Shown piece after piece: positions 16,934-25,376 of a DNA stretch of 64,000 nucleotides (positions are counted from its first letter, which is position 1; each line of letters begins with the position of its first letter). The DNA lies in contig SMWF01000117.1 in assembly GCA_004357385.1 (NCBI GenBank), positions 1 to 64,000 on the forward strand, in the 5' to 3' direction. The translations under genes were made by a program, and so were the position numbers. Source of the stretch: Gammaproteobacteria bacterium (lineage in GTDB: Bacteria > Pseudomonadota > Gammaproteobacteria > Pseudomonadales > Azotimanducaceae). The notes beneath the pieces are model-generated. The model was given only the letters and a program-made list of their open reading frames with translations, did no database searches and was not told the origin of the DNA.

Positions 16934-17806
16934 ATGAGCATCGATTTCCAGGGCAAAGTGGCCGTCGTTACCGGCGCGGGTGGCGGGCTTGGCCGCTGCC
17001 ATGCACTCGAGTTGGCGAAACGCGGTGCCAGGGTGGTCGTCAACGATCTAGGCGGCTCCATGGATGGGACCGGTGGTTCCTCGGAAGCAGCCGTGGTGGT
17101 GGTCGATGAGATCAAAGCAGCGGGTGGCGAAGCGATCGCCAACGGAGGATCGGTGTCGGATCCGCAAGGTGCCAAGAGCATGGTCGAGGATGCCATGGAA
17201 GCCTGGGGACGCGTGGATATCCTGATCAACAATGCCGGCATCCTGCGCGACAAGAGCTTTACCAAAATCACGGTCGAGGACTTTCAGGCGGTCCTTGACG
17301 TGCATCTAATGGGCGCTATGTACTGCACCAAGGAAGTCTGGCCGATCATGCGTGAGCAGAACTTCGGTCGAATCATCATGACGACCTCACCGTCCGGTCT
17401 TTACGGTAATTTCGGACAGACCAACTACGGTGCGGCCAAGATGGCGCTCGTTGGGTTCATGAATACGCTGAAGATCGAAGGCGCCAAGAACAATATCCAC
17501 ACCAACGCGGTTGCACCCGTGGCGGCGACGCGCATGACGGAGAGCTTGATGCCGGAAGAAGCCCTCAAGCGGCTTGGTCCGGAGTTGGTGACGCCGGCGG
17601 TGATCTTTCTGTGCAGCGAGGATGCGCCCAACGGTGTAATCCTGCAGGCTGCGGGCGGTCGTTACTCCGTCGCGTGCGTGGTCGAGAATGAGGGGATCGA
17701 TCTCGGTGCCGATGCGACCGTAGAAGACATTGCAGATAACTACGACGCCATCGTGGATCTGAGCGGCGCAAAGCCGCGCAACATGCTGCAACTTGCACAG
17801 CAGTAG
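16934..17806 (+). CDS. SDR oxidoreductase, multifunctional enzyme type 2-like
   Basis: A 290-residue short-chain dehydrogenase. The cofactor loop is GAGGGLG (14-20), followed by VVVNDLGG near 35-42, which is typical of the D-3-hydroxyacyl-CoA dehydrogenase part of the peroxisomal multifunctional enzyme and its bacterial relatives. The catalytic residues lie in TTSPSGLYGNFGQTNYGAAK (Ser, Tyr, Lys). It likely oxidises a 3-hydroxyacyl-CoA or a related lipid alcohol. GGAG lies 8 bases before the ATG. It has its own upstream gap and likely promoter. Confidence 0.9.
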   Translation: MSIDFQGKVAVVTGAGGGLGRCHALELAKRGARVVVNDLGGSMDGTGGSSEAAVVVVDEIKAAGGEAIANGGSVSDPQGAKSMVEDAMEAWGRVDILINNAGILRDKSFTKITVEDFQAVLDVHLMGAMYCTKEVWPIMREQNFGRIIMTTSPSGLYGNFGQTNYGAAKMALVGFMNTLKIEGAKNNIHTNAVAPVAATRMTESLMPEEALKRLGPELVTPAVIFLCSEDAPNGVILQAAGGRYSVACVVENEGIDLGADATVEDIADNYDAIVDLSGAKPRNMLQLAQQ

Positions 17807-17824
17807 CGGCGCAAGTACGTTGCC

Positions 17825-18013
17825 ATGGCGGCGATAGTGCTCACGTTGACGCTGACTGTGATCGTCGCCGGGGTCGCCTGGCTGATCCTCGGTAGCAGGC
17901 TGAACCTGCATGCGGATGCGCGTCAGAATGACCTGCTCAATCTGCTGAGCTACGCGGGCGTCGCGCTGGTACCGATTTTTGTGATCGTGTTTTTTGCCAT
18001 GGAGCGACTTTGA
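17825..18013 (+). CDS. Small two-TM membrane protein, unknown function
   Basis: A 62-residue protein with two hydrophobic helices (about 3-23 and 39-58) joined by a short polar loop (LNLHADARQNDLLN). It begins 18 bases after the SDR stop and overlaps the following methyltransferase start (TTTGA), a spacing that supports it being a real gene. I recognise no family. Confidence 0.6.
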   Translation: MAAIVLTLTLTVIVAGVAWLILGSRLNLHADARQNDLLNLLSYAGVALVPIFVIVFFAMERL

Positions 18014-18630
18014 CCGTGGACCTCGGCATTGACGTCGATGCCATCAAGGGGTTTCTCGATCCTGCAGAAGGCGCTCGGCTGAACGCACTCGCGGCGGAAG
18101 TGGGTCGCCTGGGGCCCTGCCTGGAAATCGGCAGCTACTGTGGCAAATCGACGGTGTATCTGGGCGAGGCGTGCCGACGAGTGGGCTCGATACTCTATGC
18201 GCTGGATCACCACCGCGGCTCCGAGGAGCACCAGTTGGGGGAGGAGTACCACGATCCGGACTTGTACGATGCCCAGGGCGCCCAGATGGATTCGTTCGGG
18301 GCATTCCGACAGACTATGGACCGCGCCGGGCTCAATGATGTCGTGGTGCCCCTGGTGGCTGCCTCCGGGGTTGTCGCGCGTGCTTGGAGCACCCCATTGG
18401 CGATGGTGTTCATCGACGGCGGACACAGCCGTGAAGCGGCTTTGACGGACTACCGGAGTTGGGCGCCGCACGTCATACCGGGGGGAATTCTTGCGATTCA
18501 CGACATCTTCGAAGATCCGGATGCCGGTGGGCAGGCGCCCTACGAAACCTATCGGCTGGCGCTGGCGTCAGGGCTGTTCGAGGCGCGCGAGATGACCGGA
18601 ACCCTCGGAGTTCTCGAACGCAGGCGGTAA
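18010..18630 (+). CDS. Class I SAM methyltransferase, Methyltransf_24-like
   Basis: A 206-residue protein. The SAM-binding motif I is CLEIGSYCGKS (37-47), an acidic strand end follows at ALDHHRG, and FIDGGHS is the metal or SAM-side loop seen in the Methyltransf_24 family, which acts on hydroxyls of sugars or small molecules. Start is TTG 18010 (or GTG 18016), overlapping the small membrane protein stop. Its last 63 coding bases overlap, tail to tail, the end of the toroid protein gene on the other strand. Confidence 0.85.
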   Translation: MTVDLGIDVDAIKGFLDPAEGARLNALAAEVGRLGPCLEIGSYCGKSTVYLGEACRRVGSILYALDHHRGSEEHQLGEEYHDPDLYDAQGAQMDSFGAFRQTMDRAGLNDVVVPLVAASGVVARAWSTPLAMVFIDGGHSREAALTDYRSWAPHVIPGGILAIHDIFEDPDAGGQAPYETYRLALASGLFEAREMTGTLGVLERRR

Positions 18631-19656
18631 TCGGACCTCGGTAAACAATCGGTTCGCTCGCGTGTGTTGTGCCAGCGCGTCGCCGGCAAGCAGTACCGCG
18701 CCGGCGGTCCAGGTGGGCCGTTCCTCGGGCCACAACACCTGATCGCGCAAGGCATATCCGGTCCACCAGGAACCGTCTGCCGCCCGGTAGTCGTGCAGCC
18801 AGCTGAATACCTCGGTGGCGCGTTGGGTCTCGCCGGCTGCGGTCAAAGCCAGGGTCAACTCACAGGTTTCGGCAACGGTCACCCACGGTTCCTCGGCCAC
18901 ACAGCGACAGCCCATGCCTTTTTCGACGAACCGGTCCCACTGGGCACGCAGCCGTCGCCGCGCCGCTTCGCCCTCCAGAACCCCCGTCAGGACGGGATAG
19001 AACCAATCCATCGAGTAACGGGACTTGCTCGGCCAGGTGCGGTCGAAGCGCTCCGGCTTATTGCGAATCGCGTCGCCGAGCCGCTCGCGTATCAGCAACC
19101 ATCCACGGGGATCCTTGCCCAGCACTACACAGATGTTCGCCATGCATTCCAGACTCTTGTAGATCGAGCTGCAGCCGGTGATGAGCGCGTCCTTGTTGAT
19201 GCCCGTGCGGGTATCCAACGCCCAGTACACTTCCCCGTGTGGGGTCTGAAGGTCGGCAATGAATTCCATCGCCGCGCGAGCCACCGGCCACATGTCCTGA
19301 AGAAACATGGTATCGGGGTTGATCAGGTAGTGGTGCCAGATTCCGGTCGCAACGTAAGCGACAAAGTTGGTTTCCGCGCGCGTTCCGTCCACTACTGCGC
19401 CATCCTTGTAGGCGGCCAACCACGAACCGTCCCGGCGTTGTTGCTCGGCCAGCCAGTAGAACGCCCGCTGCGCCTGCTGGTGAAGGCCACCGATGCTCAA
19501 ACCCATGGCGGCTTCGACGTGGTCCCAGGGATCGAGGGTGCCGTCCTCGTACCATGGAATGCCACCATCGTGACACTGCACGGCGGCGATGTAGTCGACC
19601 GTAGCGCCGAAGTACTCCTTCGGGAACAGGCCTTTGGACACGTAGAGCTGGGTCAC
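18568..19656 (-). CDS. Terpenoid-cyclase/prenyltransferase-toroid-like protein
   Basis: A 362-residue soluble protein. AFYWLAEQQRRDGSW matches the QW repeat of squalene and hopene cyclases (QxxxGxW), and VFSWLHDYRAADGSW is a second, degenerate copy, so an alpha/alpha toroid is likely. I see no DxDD acid of class II terpene cyclases, so cyclisation is doubtful; such proteins are often labelled prenyltransferase without proof. The start is GTG 19656, overlapping the methyltransferase stop (GTGA). It is the last gene of a glycosyltransferase-methyltransferase-toroid operon and overlaps the convergent methyltransferase gene by 63 bases. Confidence 0.75.
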   Translation of the reverse strand: MTQLYVSKGLFPKEYFGATVDYIAAVQCHDGGIPWYEDGTLDPWDHVEAAMGLSIGGLHQQAQRAFYWLAEQQRRDGSWLAAYKDGAVVDGTRAETNFVAYVATGIWHHYLINPDTMFLQDMWPVARAAMEFIADLQTPHGEVYWALDTRTGINKDALITGCSSIYKSLECMANICVVLGKDPRGWLLIRERLGDAIRNKPERFDRTWPSKSRYSMDWFYPVLTGVLEGEAARRRLRAQWDRFVEKGMGCRCVAEEPWVTVAETCELTLALTAAGETQRATEVFSWLHDYRAADGSWWTGYALRDQVLWPEERPTWTAGAVLLAGDALAQHTRANRLFTEVRLPPAFENSEGSGHLARLEQP

Positions 19657-20369
19657 GTGAGTCCCCGCACGAAGTACATCACGATGCTCTTGCCGAACCA
19701 GGGGTTGAGCAGCCTGTCCAGCCAGCGGGTCAAGCGTGGTCGGCTCATCAGATCCCACACCAGTAGCCGGTGATAGAGCCGGACGGGAGCCGCGTTTTCG
19801 TTGCCCCAGAACAAACACCGCAACCACCAGTACGGAACGTGCAAGGCGTGGGCACCGTGCGTGGCGTAATGCACCATATCGACGTGCTCCGCGGCGTCCT
19901 TGAGTTGTTTGCGTCGAAAGATCCGAACGTGGCCTCCTTCGACTTCGTGATAGGCGTCGGACAACTTCCAGCAGATCCATTCGGGGGCGAATCTGGGAAC
20001 ACTGAGCGCTAACAACCCACCGGGCTTGAGAACTCGCTGAATTTCACGGAGCACCGCCTGGTAGTTGTGGATGTGTTCCAGGACTTCGGAGCAGATGACC
20101 CGATCAAAGCTCGCATCGGCAAAGGGCAAGGTCAATCCGCTGCCGACGATGAAATCTAGGGATTTCCCCGCTGCGTTCGGATCTTCGAAGTCACTGAAGC
20201 GACCCCGGGCAATGTCGATGTCGCCCCGCCTCAAGTCCAGGCCGATCACTTGAACATCGGCGTGCAGGTACGCAGTAATTGCATGCCGGCCTTCTCCGCA
20301 GCCCAGGTCCAGAACACGCTGGCCGGTGTTCAGCGGTAGGCGGTGCAGATCCACGGTCTCGAGGCTCAT
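19653..20369 (-). CDS. Class I SAM-dependent methyltransferase
   Basis: A 238-residue protein with motif I VLDLGCGEGRH (19-29), motif II acidic end GLDLRRG, motif III-like FDRVICSEVLEHI, and LKPGGLLALSVP after it. This is the UbiE/Methyltransf_11 layout. The C-terminal part is unusual in its aromatic and basic content (YWWLRCLFW, WFGKSIVMYF), suggesting membrane or lipid contact. It overlaps the glycosyltransferase by 4 bases and the toroid gene by 4. A lipid-linked glycoside is a plausible substrate, by context only. Confidence 0.9.
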   Translation of the reverse strand: MSLETVDLHRLPLNTGQRVLDLGCGEGRHAITAYLHADVQVIGLDLRRGDIDIARGRFSDFEDPNAAGKSLDFIVGSGLTLPFADASFDRVICSEVLEHIHNYQAVLREIQRVLKPGGLLALSVPRFAPEWICWKLSDAYHEVEGGHVRIFRRKQLKDAAEHVDMVHYATHGAHALHVPYWWLRCLFWGNENAAPVRLYHRLLVWDLMSRPRLTRWLDRLLNPWFGKSIVMYFVRGLT

Positions 20370-21649
20370 GCGGCCATGACCTCAGCGTACAACTGCGTCA
20401 TCTGCCGCGCGGCTTGCTCCCAGCTGAAGTATTCGCCAATGCGCTGTCGGCCACGCCGGGCGAAGTCGTTGCGCAAATCCGGATTGTCGAGCAGCATCGC
20501 CACGGCGTCTGCCAGCGCGTGGGGGTCCTTTGCCGGAACCACAACGCCGGCGTCGCCGACGACCTCCGGGAGCGCGCCGCCGTCGCTGGATACCACCGGC
20601 ACGCCACAAGCCATCGCTTCACCGGCGGGCAAACCGAACCCTTCGTATTCCGATGGGACGATTGCGATCGCCGATTGCGCGTACAGTTCGCGAATCTCTC
20701 GGGTGCTGAGTTGATGGCGAAACTGCACGGCATGGGTCAATCCAAGGGAGCCGATCAGGCGCTCTGTGGGCCCACCCTTCTTGGGACGCCCGATGATCAC
20801 CAGCGTCAATTGCGGGCGTGTCCGGCGAAGTTCCGCGAAGGCGCGAATCAGGTGCCGAGTTCCCTTTAACGGCTGGTCCGCGCTGGCGGTTGATATCAGT
20901 TGCGATGGGTTGCGATCCACACCCTGGATCGGGTAGAAATCGGCGCCATCGATGCCGTTGTAGACGACGCTCAAGCGCGCCTGGTCGATGCCGAAGGCGG
21001 TGCTGATGTCCGCCCGGGAGCGTTCGCTTACGGTGACCACGTGCTTGAGCTTGCGCGCCACGCGGGTCTGCATGCCGAGGAAGGAATGCCAGCGACGAAT
21101 CAGCAGCCGTGACTGCCAATCGGGGGCGTTGGCGAGCGCGATGTCGCGATCCCAGGTGATGGGATGATGAATCGTCGTGAGCAGCGCATAGCCCAGTCGT
21201 TGCAGCCGCAGCAGGCCGTAAGCGAGGCATTGATTGTCGTGCAGTACGTCATAGCGTGGCCGGTGACGTTTCAGGTACGCCACCAGACGCCGGCCGAAGC
21301 TGTAAGGTTCGGCAAAACCTCCGGTGAGCATCGAGAAATATTCAGTCAGGTCCGCCACGGATCCGAAGTGGCGTGGCCGCAGCGCGCTCACATGGCTGGA
21401 ATGCTCGAACAGGTTCAGACCGGGCAGTTTGATCAGACCGACTCGAGGGTCGAGTTCGGGATAGGGCTCGCCCGAGATGACATCGACCTGGTGGCCGAGT
21501 TCCACCAGGCTTTTCGACAGGTACTTCAGATAAACGCCTTGACCTCCGCTGAACGGATTGCTCCGGTAGCCCAGCAGGCAGATTCGCAGCGGTGCGATGT
21601 GGTCATCCGTAGGGCCCCCGGTTGTCCGGGCAGCCTGAAGCGCAGTCAT
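20366..21649 (-). CDS. Family 4 glycosyltransferase (GT-B)
   Basis: A GT-B enzyme of about 427 residues. The N-terminal domain starts with RICLLGYRSNPFSGGQGVY, the acceptor-side glycine loop. The C-terminal domain has the NDP-sugar site: STASADQPLKGT, then PSEYEGFGLPAGEAMACG with the EX7E acids, and SSDGGALPEV. It transfers a sugar from a nucleotide sugar with retention. The start ATG at 21649 is chosen because the domain starts soon after; an ATG at 21703 is possible. It leads the three-gene minus-strand operon. Confidence 0.9.
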   Translation of the reverse strand: MTALQAARTTGGPTDDHIAPLRICLLGYRSNPFSGGQGVYLKYLSKSLVELGHQVDVISGEPYPELDPRVGLIKLPGLNLFEHSSHVSALRPRHFGSVADLTEYFSMLTGGFAEPYSFGRRLVAYLKRHRPRYDVLHDNQCLAYGLLRLQRLGYALLTTIHHPITWDRDIALANAPDWQSRLLIRRWHSFLGMQTRVARKLKHVVTVSERSRADISTAFGIDQARLSVVYNGIDGADFYPIQGVDRNPSQLISTASADQPLKGTRHLIRAFAELRRTRPQLTLVIIGRPKKGGPTERLIGSLGLTHAVQFRHQLSTREIRELYAQSAIAIVPSEYEGFGLPAGEAMACGVPVVSSDGGALPEVVGDAGVVVPAKDPHALADAVAMLLDNPDLRNDFARRGRQRIGEYFSWEQAARQMTQLYAEVMAA

Positions 21650-21773
21650 GTTCAGCGTCACGTCAACGTAATTGGTCTTATGCGCTTGGTGGCGCGGATG
21701 CAATGAAAAACGCCGGTCCGCGGCAAACCTCGATTTGGCACTTCAGGCGGGCGAACGGCGGATTCTACGGACT

Positions 21774-21796
21774 GCGGGCATGCTTTGGTAGCCCGC
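21774..21796. repeat. GC-rich inverted repeat between GT4 and HD genes
   Basis: GCGGGC at 21774-21779 pairs with GCCCGC at 21791-21796 across an 11-base loop. It lies 18 bases after the HD gene stop on the minus strand. No T-run follows, so termination would need help from Rho. Confidence 0.3.
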
Positions 21797-21813
21797 GGAG
21801 AGCAGCGGTCAGA

Positions 21814-22746
21814 TTATCCCTTGCGTGAGAACGCGACCTTGGGGGGCGCCACGTCGGTCGAACGGCGTTGGTAGTTGGTGTCTCCGTCCGGTCGCAGGCG
21901 ACGCTCAGGACCGTAGCTGGGCTCGCAGTGCTGCTCGGCGTAGACATGGCTGAACAGGTTTGCAATCCACAGCTGACCTTCCTGAGTTTTGCGCAGGTAC
22001 CGAAGGCCCTCGGAGATGTAGGGTCTCACGCGCTCGAAAAAGAACGAGGGATATTCGGCGCGCAGCTCGCCTGCGTTAGCGTAGCCAAGGCGCTCGGCTT
22101 CACCGGTCTCGCTGAACTCGGTGTAGAGACGCGACAACTTCTGAATGTATTGAGGGTCGGCCATCTGACCGATCAGGTCGGCGGCCCTTACCAGGCCGGC
22201 ATAGTCGCCAACGCGTTGGTAGAACGCGTCGGTCGGGACTGGAAACCGGGTCATCTCGATGTTGTGAATCAACACGCCGGCGTCTATGGCGTGTTCCGTG
22301 GCAAAGCGTTCCTTGACGAACAGGCAACTCCGGGTCACATGGTAGGGCGCCATGTACGCATCAGTTGCGCCGGGGGGCGGGATCGCCGTGTCACCGAACT
22401 CGTTGACGATGTAGCGTCCGCCGCGGTCGCCCTTGAGGATGCCGCGCACGAATCCGATGTCGTGATACAACATGGCCAGGAGCGAGTGAATCCAGTCCTC
22501 GGCGCCGACGTCCCCTTGGGACATCAAGCGTCCCCAGAGGATGGCCTGGCCGACGTCGGTCACCATGATGGTGTGGTTGATGTCGTGATAGGAGCAGTCC
22601 GAATTGGTGAGCGCTTCCAGCGCCATGCGTGCGCTCTGCTCGAACACGCTGGACTGGTTCGATTCCGCGCTGGGATACGCCTTGTTGAAGGTGGACACCA
22701 ACTCGGCAACGAAGGCGTCGATCACCGTCAGAGTCGGACTGAACAT
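21814..22746 (-). CDS. HD-domain metal-dependent phosphohydrolase
   Basis: A 310-residue soluble protein. The HD metal site appears as YHDINHT (53-59) followed by LYHDIGF (94-100), which supplies the paired His-Asp. Many HD proteins are phosphodiesterases or phosphatases of nucleotides; no regulatory domain helps identify this one. The C-terminal tail is basic. The ATG at 22746 is chosen because AGGAGGTGC lies about 13 bases upstream and the frame above it is low-quality. It is divergent from metR across a 200-base gap. Confidence 0.85.
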   Translation of the reverse strand: MFSPTLTVIDAFVAELVSTFNKAYPSAESNQSSVFEQSARMALEALTNSDCSYHDINHTIMVTDVGQAILWGRLMSQGDVGAEDWIHSLLAMLYHDIGFVRGILKGDRGGRYIVNEFGDTAIPPPGATDAYMAPYHVTRSCLFVKERFATEHAIDAGVLIHNIEMTRFPVPTDAFYQRVGDYAGLVRAADLIGQMADPQYIQKLSRLYTEFSETGEAERLGYANAGELRAEYPSFFFERVRPYISEGLRYLRKTQEGQLWIANLFSHVYAEQHCEPSYGPERRLRPDGDTNYQRRSTDVAPPKVAFSRKG

Positions 22747-22901
22747 GTTCCTGCAAGCACCTCCTTTGGCTGGAGGCAGTGTAGGGGAGCGAACCGCGTC
22801 ACAACGTGCACCGTGGCACATTTGGGGTTTTTCACGCGACGCACTGGCGCGTGTCGTGGGGCCCGGATGGGTTACGACGCTCATGTGACAGAGCCGACTA
22901 A

Positions 22902-22920
22902 CATGAATAGAATACATGTT
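22902..22920. promoter_or_regulatory. TGAA-N11-TTCA dyad upstream of metR
   Basis: TGAA and TTCA frame 11 bases, 26 bases before the metR start codon, in an AT-rich patch. MetR sites are TGAA-N5-TTCA, so the half-sites match and the spacing does not. It may be a LysR-type site for autoregulation or for the divergent HD gene. Confidence 0.35.
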
Positions 22921-22946
22921 CATTCCTGTGTACATTAGGTGTGCTC

Positions 22947-23882
22947 ATGATAAGCCTGGAGCTTCGGCACCTACGCACGCTGGCGGCGTTGCGGGAAACT
23001 GGAAGTCTGGTAGAGGCCGCGGAACGGGTGTTTCTCACCCAGTCGGCCCTGTCCCATCAGATCAAGGATCTCGAGGACCGGCTCGGCGGCCCCCTGTTCG
23101 TCCGCAAGACCCGTCCCGTAAGGTTTACCTCGACCGGTACCCGGCTACTTCGGCTGGCCGACGAAGTGCTGCCCCTGGTACACGGGGCGCAACACGACCT
23201 CGAGCGTCTCGCCGGCGGACAATCGGGGCGCCTGTTCATGGCAATTGAATGCCACAGTTGCTTCGAATGGTTGCTACCGGCCATCAACCGCTACCGAGAG
23301 TCCTGGCCGGACGTCGAGCTGGACATTTCCAGCGGTTTCAATTTCGCGCCGCTACCGGCTCTTGCGCGTGGCGATCTGGACCTGGTGATCACCTCTGACC
23401 CGGTGACGTCCCTGGATCTGACCTATCACCCGTTGTTCAGTTATGAGGCACAGCTTGCGCTCAGCGTCGAGCATCCCCTGCTGGAGCGCGAGTGGCTCGA
23501 GCCCGTTGATCTTGCCGATGAGGTGCTGATCTGCTATCCGGTGGACCGCGCCCGGCTGGACGTGTTCAGCGGATTTCTCGATCCGGCCGGCGTCGAACCG
23601 GCGCGCGTCCGCAGCGCGGAACTGACGCCGATGATGATCCAGCTGGTCGCCAGCGGCCGCGGGGTGGCCTGCCTGCCGAACTGGGCGTTGAACGAGTATC
23701 TGGAGAAAGATTACATTGCGGTCCGATCGCTGGGCGAGGATGGGCTGTGGCCGACCTTGTACGCCGCGGTTCGCCGTGGAGAACAGGATGCGCCGTTCAT
23801 CACCGGATTCGTCGAGACGGCCATAGAGACGTGTTTCGAGAGCCTGGTGGGGATCGTTCCGGCTCTGCCGGAGGACGACTGA
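22947..23882 (+). CDS. metR: LysR-family transcriptional regulator, MetR-like
   Basis: A 311-residue LysR regulator. The winged helix-turn-helix is at about 4-62, with LELRHLRTLAALRETGSL and FLTQSALSHQIKDLE, which are close to MetR of enteric bacteria. The effector-binding domain covers about 90-300. MetR responds to homocysteine and controls metE, metH and related genes. ATG 22947 is used rather than GTG 22941. No methionine synthase gene is adjacent; a cystathionine gamma-synthase-like gene lies 13 kb upstream. Confidence 0.85.
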   Translation: MISLELRHLRTLAALRETGSLVEAAERVFLTQSALSHQIKDLEDRLGGPLFVRKTRPVRFTSTGTRLLRLADEVLPLVHGAQHDLERLAGGQSGRLFMAIECHSCFEWLLPAINRYRESWPDVELDISSGFNFAPLPALARGDLDLVITSDPVTSLDLTYHPLFSYEAQLALSVEHPLLEREWLEPVDLADEVLICYPVDRARLDVFSGFLDPAGVEPARVRSAELTPMMIQLVASGRGVACLPNWALNEYLEKDYIAVRSLGEDGLWPTLYAAVRRGEQDAPFITGFVETAIETCFESLVGIVPALPEDD

Positions 23883-23903
23883 CGCGATATTGTGCGGCGC
23901 TGC

Positions 23904-23936
23904 GGAACCGTTACGGAACCGTTACGGAACCAACAC
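23904..23936. repeat. Tandem 11-base repeat at metR/pdxH junction
   Basis: GGAACCGTTAC occurs twice head to tail (23904-23914, 23915-23925), followed by a third degenerate copy (GGAACCAACAC, 23926-23936). It covers the end of the convergent pdxH-like gene, including its stop codon at 23922. Confidence 0.75.
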
Positions 23937-24530
23937 GCTATGCGTCCAACCTTCGTTGGAGGCTTCGTACAGAACGCGTTCGTGCACCCGTTCTCCGCTC
24001 AACTTCAATCGCTCGATGCGGCGGGGTTCGATGCGGTATCCGGTCGCGCCCGCCGGCGCAACCAGGTCGTTGGGCAGGGTGTCGCGTACCTCCTCATAGA
24101 GTGTCAGCAGCGCCTCCCGGGAATCAAGTACGGTGCTCTGGGGTGCTCGAGTCTCATAGAGCCAATCCATGACCTTCGGAATCTCCGGGCGCAGGTTCCA
24201 GCCGGCGCGAACGGTCTCGGGGTCGATTGCCGCCAAGCCGGCCTGCAACCGATACTGCACCCCGATGCTGGCGAGATAGATGAGGACACCGACGGTATCA
24301 CTGGCTTCGATCTGGTGATGTTTCGGACTGCTGGCGTTGATGAAGATACCGATACCGGGATCCAGGTCTCGAAGCACCAGTACCCGCGCCTCGGGTAAGC
24401 CATCTGGCGCGACGGTTGCCAAAACGCACAATGACGCCCAGGGGTCCGCGTGTCGCTGGGCCTCTTCCCGGTCTGCGCTCAATAGGACGAGCGGGTCGGC
24501 GATGCCTCGGGGTTCGGCGGGGATAGTCAC
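23922..24530 (-). CDS. pdxH: Pyridoxamine 5'-phosphate oxidase-like flavoprotein
   Basis: A 202-residue split-barrel FMN protein. DPWASLCVLATVAPDGLPEA, then RVLVLRDLD, are the PdxH FMN-binding strands. RIERLKLSGERVHERVLY at the C terminus corresponds to the PLP-binding end of PdxH, though the usual W-Q-G segment is altered to IERLKL. It should oxidise PNP or PMP to PLP with oxygen, but a related pyridoxamine-oxidase-family function is possible. Its start overlaps the stop of the membrane protein gene by 4 bases. Confidence 0.75.
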   Translation of the reverse strand: MTIPAEPRGIADPLVLLSADREEAQRHADPWASLCVLATVAPDGLPEARVLVLRDLDPGIGIFINASSPKHHQIEASDTVGVLIYLASIGVQYRLQAGLAAIDPETVRAGWNLRPEIPKVMDWLYETRAPQSTVLDSREALLTLYEEVRDTLPNDLVAPAGATGYRIEPRRIERLKLSGERVHERVLYEASNEGWTHSVLVP

Positions 24531-25360
24531 ATCTTGACGTACGTGCCGGTGCGCGCCGGGTCGCGGAGTTCTTCCGGCGCGTTCAGCTGATGGCGTTTGG
24601 CAATCTGGTACAGGAGGCCGTGACCGGTTCCGGACAGTGAGTCCCGGATAACCTGGTCTGGATCGACGGCTTCCGCTCGAGCGAGCAACCGTTCGAAGGT
24701 GAACAGAAAGTTGTTGGTATGCCGGGCGCGCACGTCTGTGCCGTAGAACAGCGCGAAACGGCTGGCTTCGTCGTCCAGCATGATGTGTGTTTCGAGCAAC
24801 CTGCGGGTGAACACTTCCGGGTCGTTCTGACCTAGACGCGAAAACAGCTCACTTTGCTCCTCCTGAGTCACGTGTCCGTCGGCGGCCGCGCTCTGGCTTG
24901 AGATAAACAGCAGACCCGTGGTGGTGCCCAGCTGAGCGCGCACGTTCTGAGCAATGGTCAAAAATGTTTGCTGGCGCGCGTGCACTTCCGATTCAGCCAG
25001 TTTTTCGGATTGAATGACCGATTGCTCCGCACTGCGCTCAATCTCGTGCAACTGGGAACTCAGCGCCTCGGTGTTCCGTTCCAGTTCACGCTGCTGAATG
25101 AAATAACCGATCACCAGCCAGAGAAACGCCAGCGGCGCGAACGCGCCTTCGAGAAAATTACCTAACTCGTCCGCCGGCAGGACGGTAAACGCGTTCCAGC
25201 CGACGGTGACCCGAATGTAGAAATAACCCAGCAACAACCACGCGAGGGTCACGACCAGCCCGAACCAGGTACGCCAATCGAGGCTGGAGAGCCGGCTCAC
25301 GAGCGGAACAGCTGGTGGTTTTTGCTTGGCGGAAACCTGTTCAGGGATCGAGTCGCGCAT
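24527..25360 (-). CDS. Two-TM membrane protein with coiled coil, unknown
   Basis: A 277-residue protein with TM helices at about 33-53 and 73-90. A polar coiled-coil stretch (about 90-135, rich in Q, E and S) follows, then a helical cytoplasmic or periplasmic domain to 277. I do not recognise the family. It lies between a 78-residue one-TM protein and pdxH, with a 4-base overlap to the latter. Confidence 0.75.
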   Translation of the reverse strand: MRDSIPEQVSAKQKPPAVPLVSRLSSLDWRTWFGLVVTLAWLLLGYFYIRVTVGWNAFTVLPADELGNFLEGAFAPLAFLWLVIGYFIQQRELERNTEALSSQLHEIERSAEQSVIQSEKLAESEVHARQQTFLTIAQNVRAQLGTTTGLLFISSQSAAADGHVTQEEQSELFSRLGQNDPEVFTRRLLETHIMLDDEASRFALFYGTDVRARHTNNFLFTFERLLARAEAVDPDQVIRDSLSGTGHGLLYQIAKRHQLNAPEELRDPARTGTYVKM

Positions 25361-25376
25361 CGCCGATAACGTTCAG

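Noticed and set aside
21868-22938. 356-codon plus-strand frame over the HD-domain gene
   Set aside because: It is a shadow of the HD gene, which has its metal motifs and a good ribosome site.
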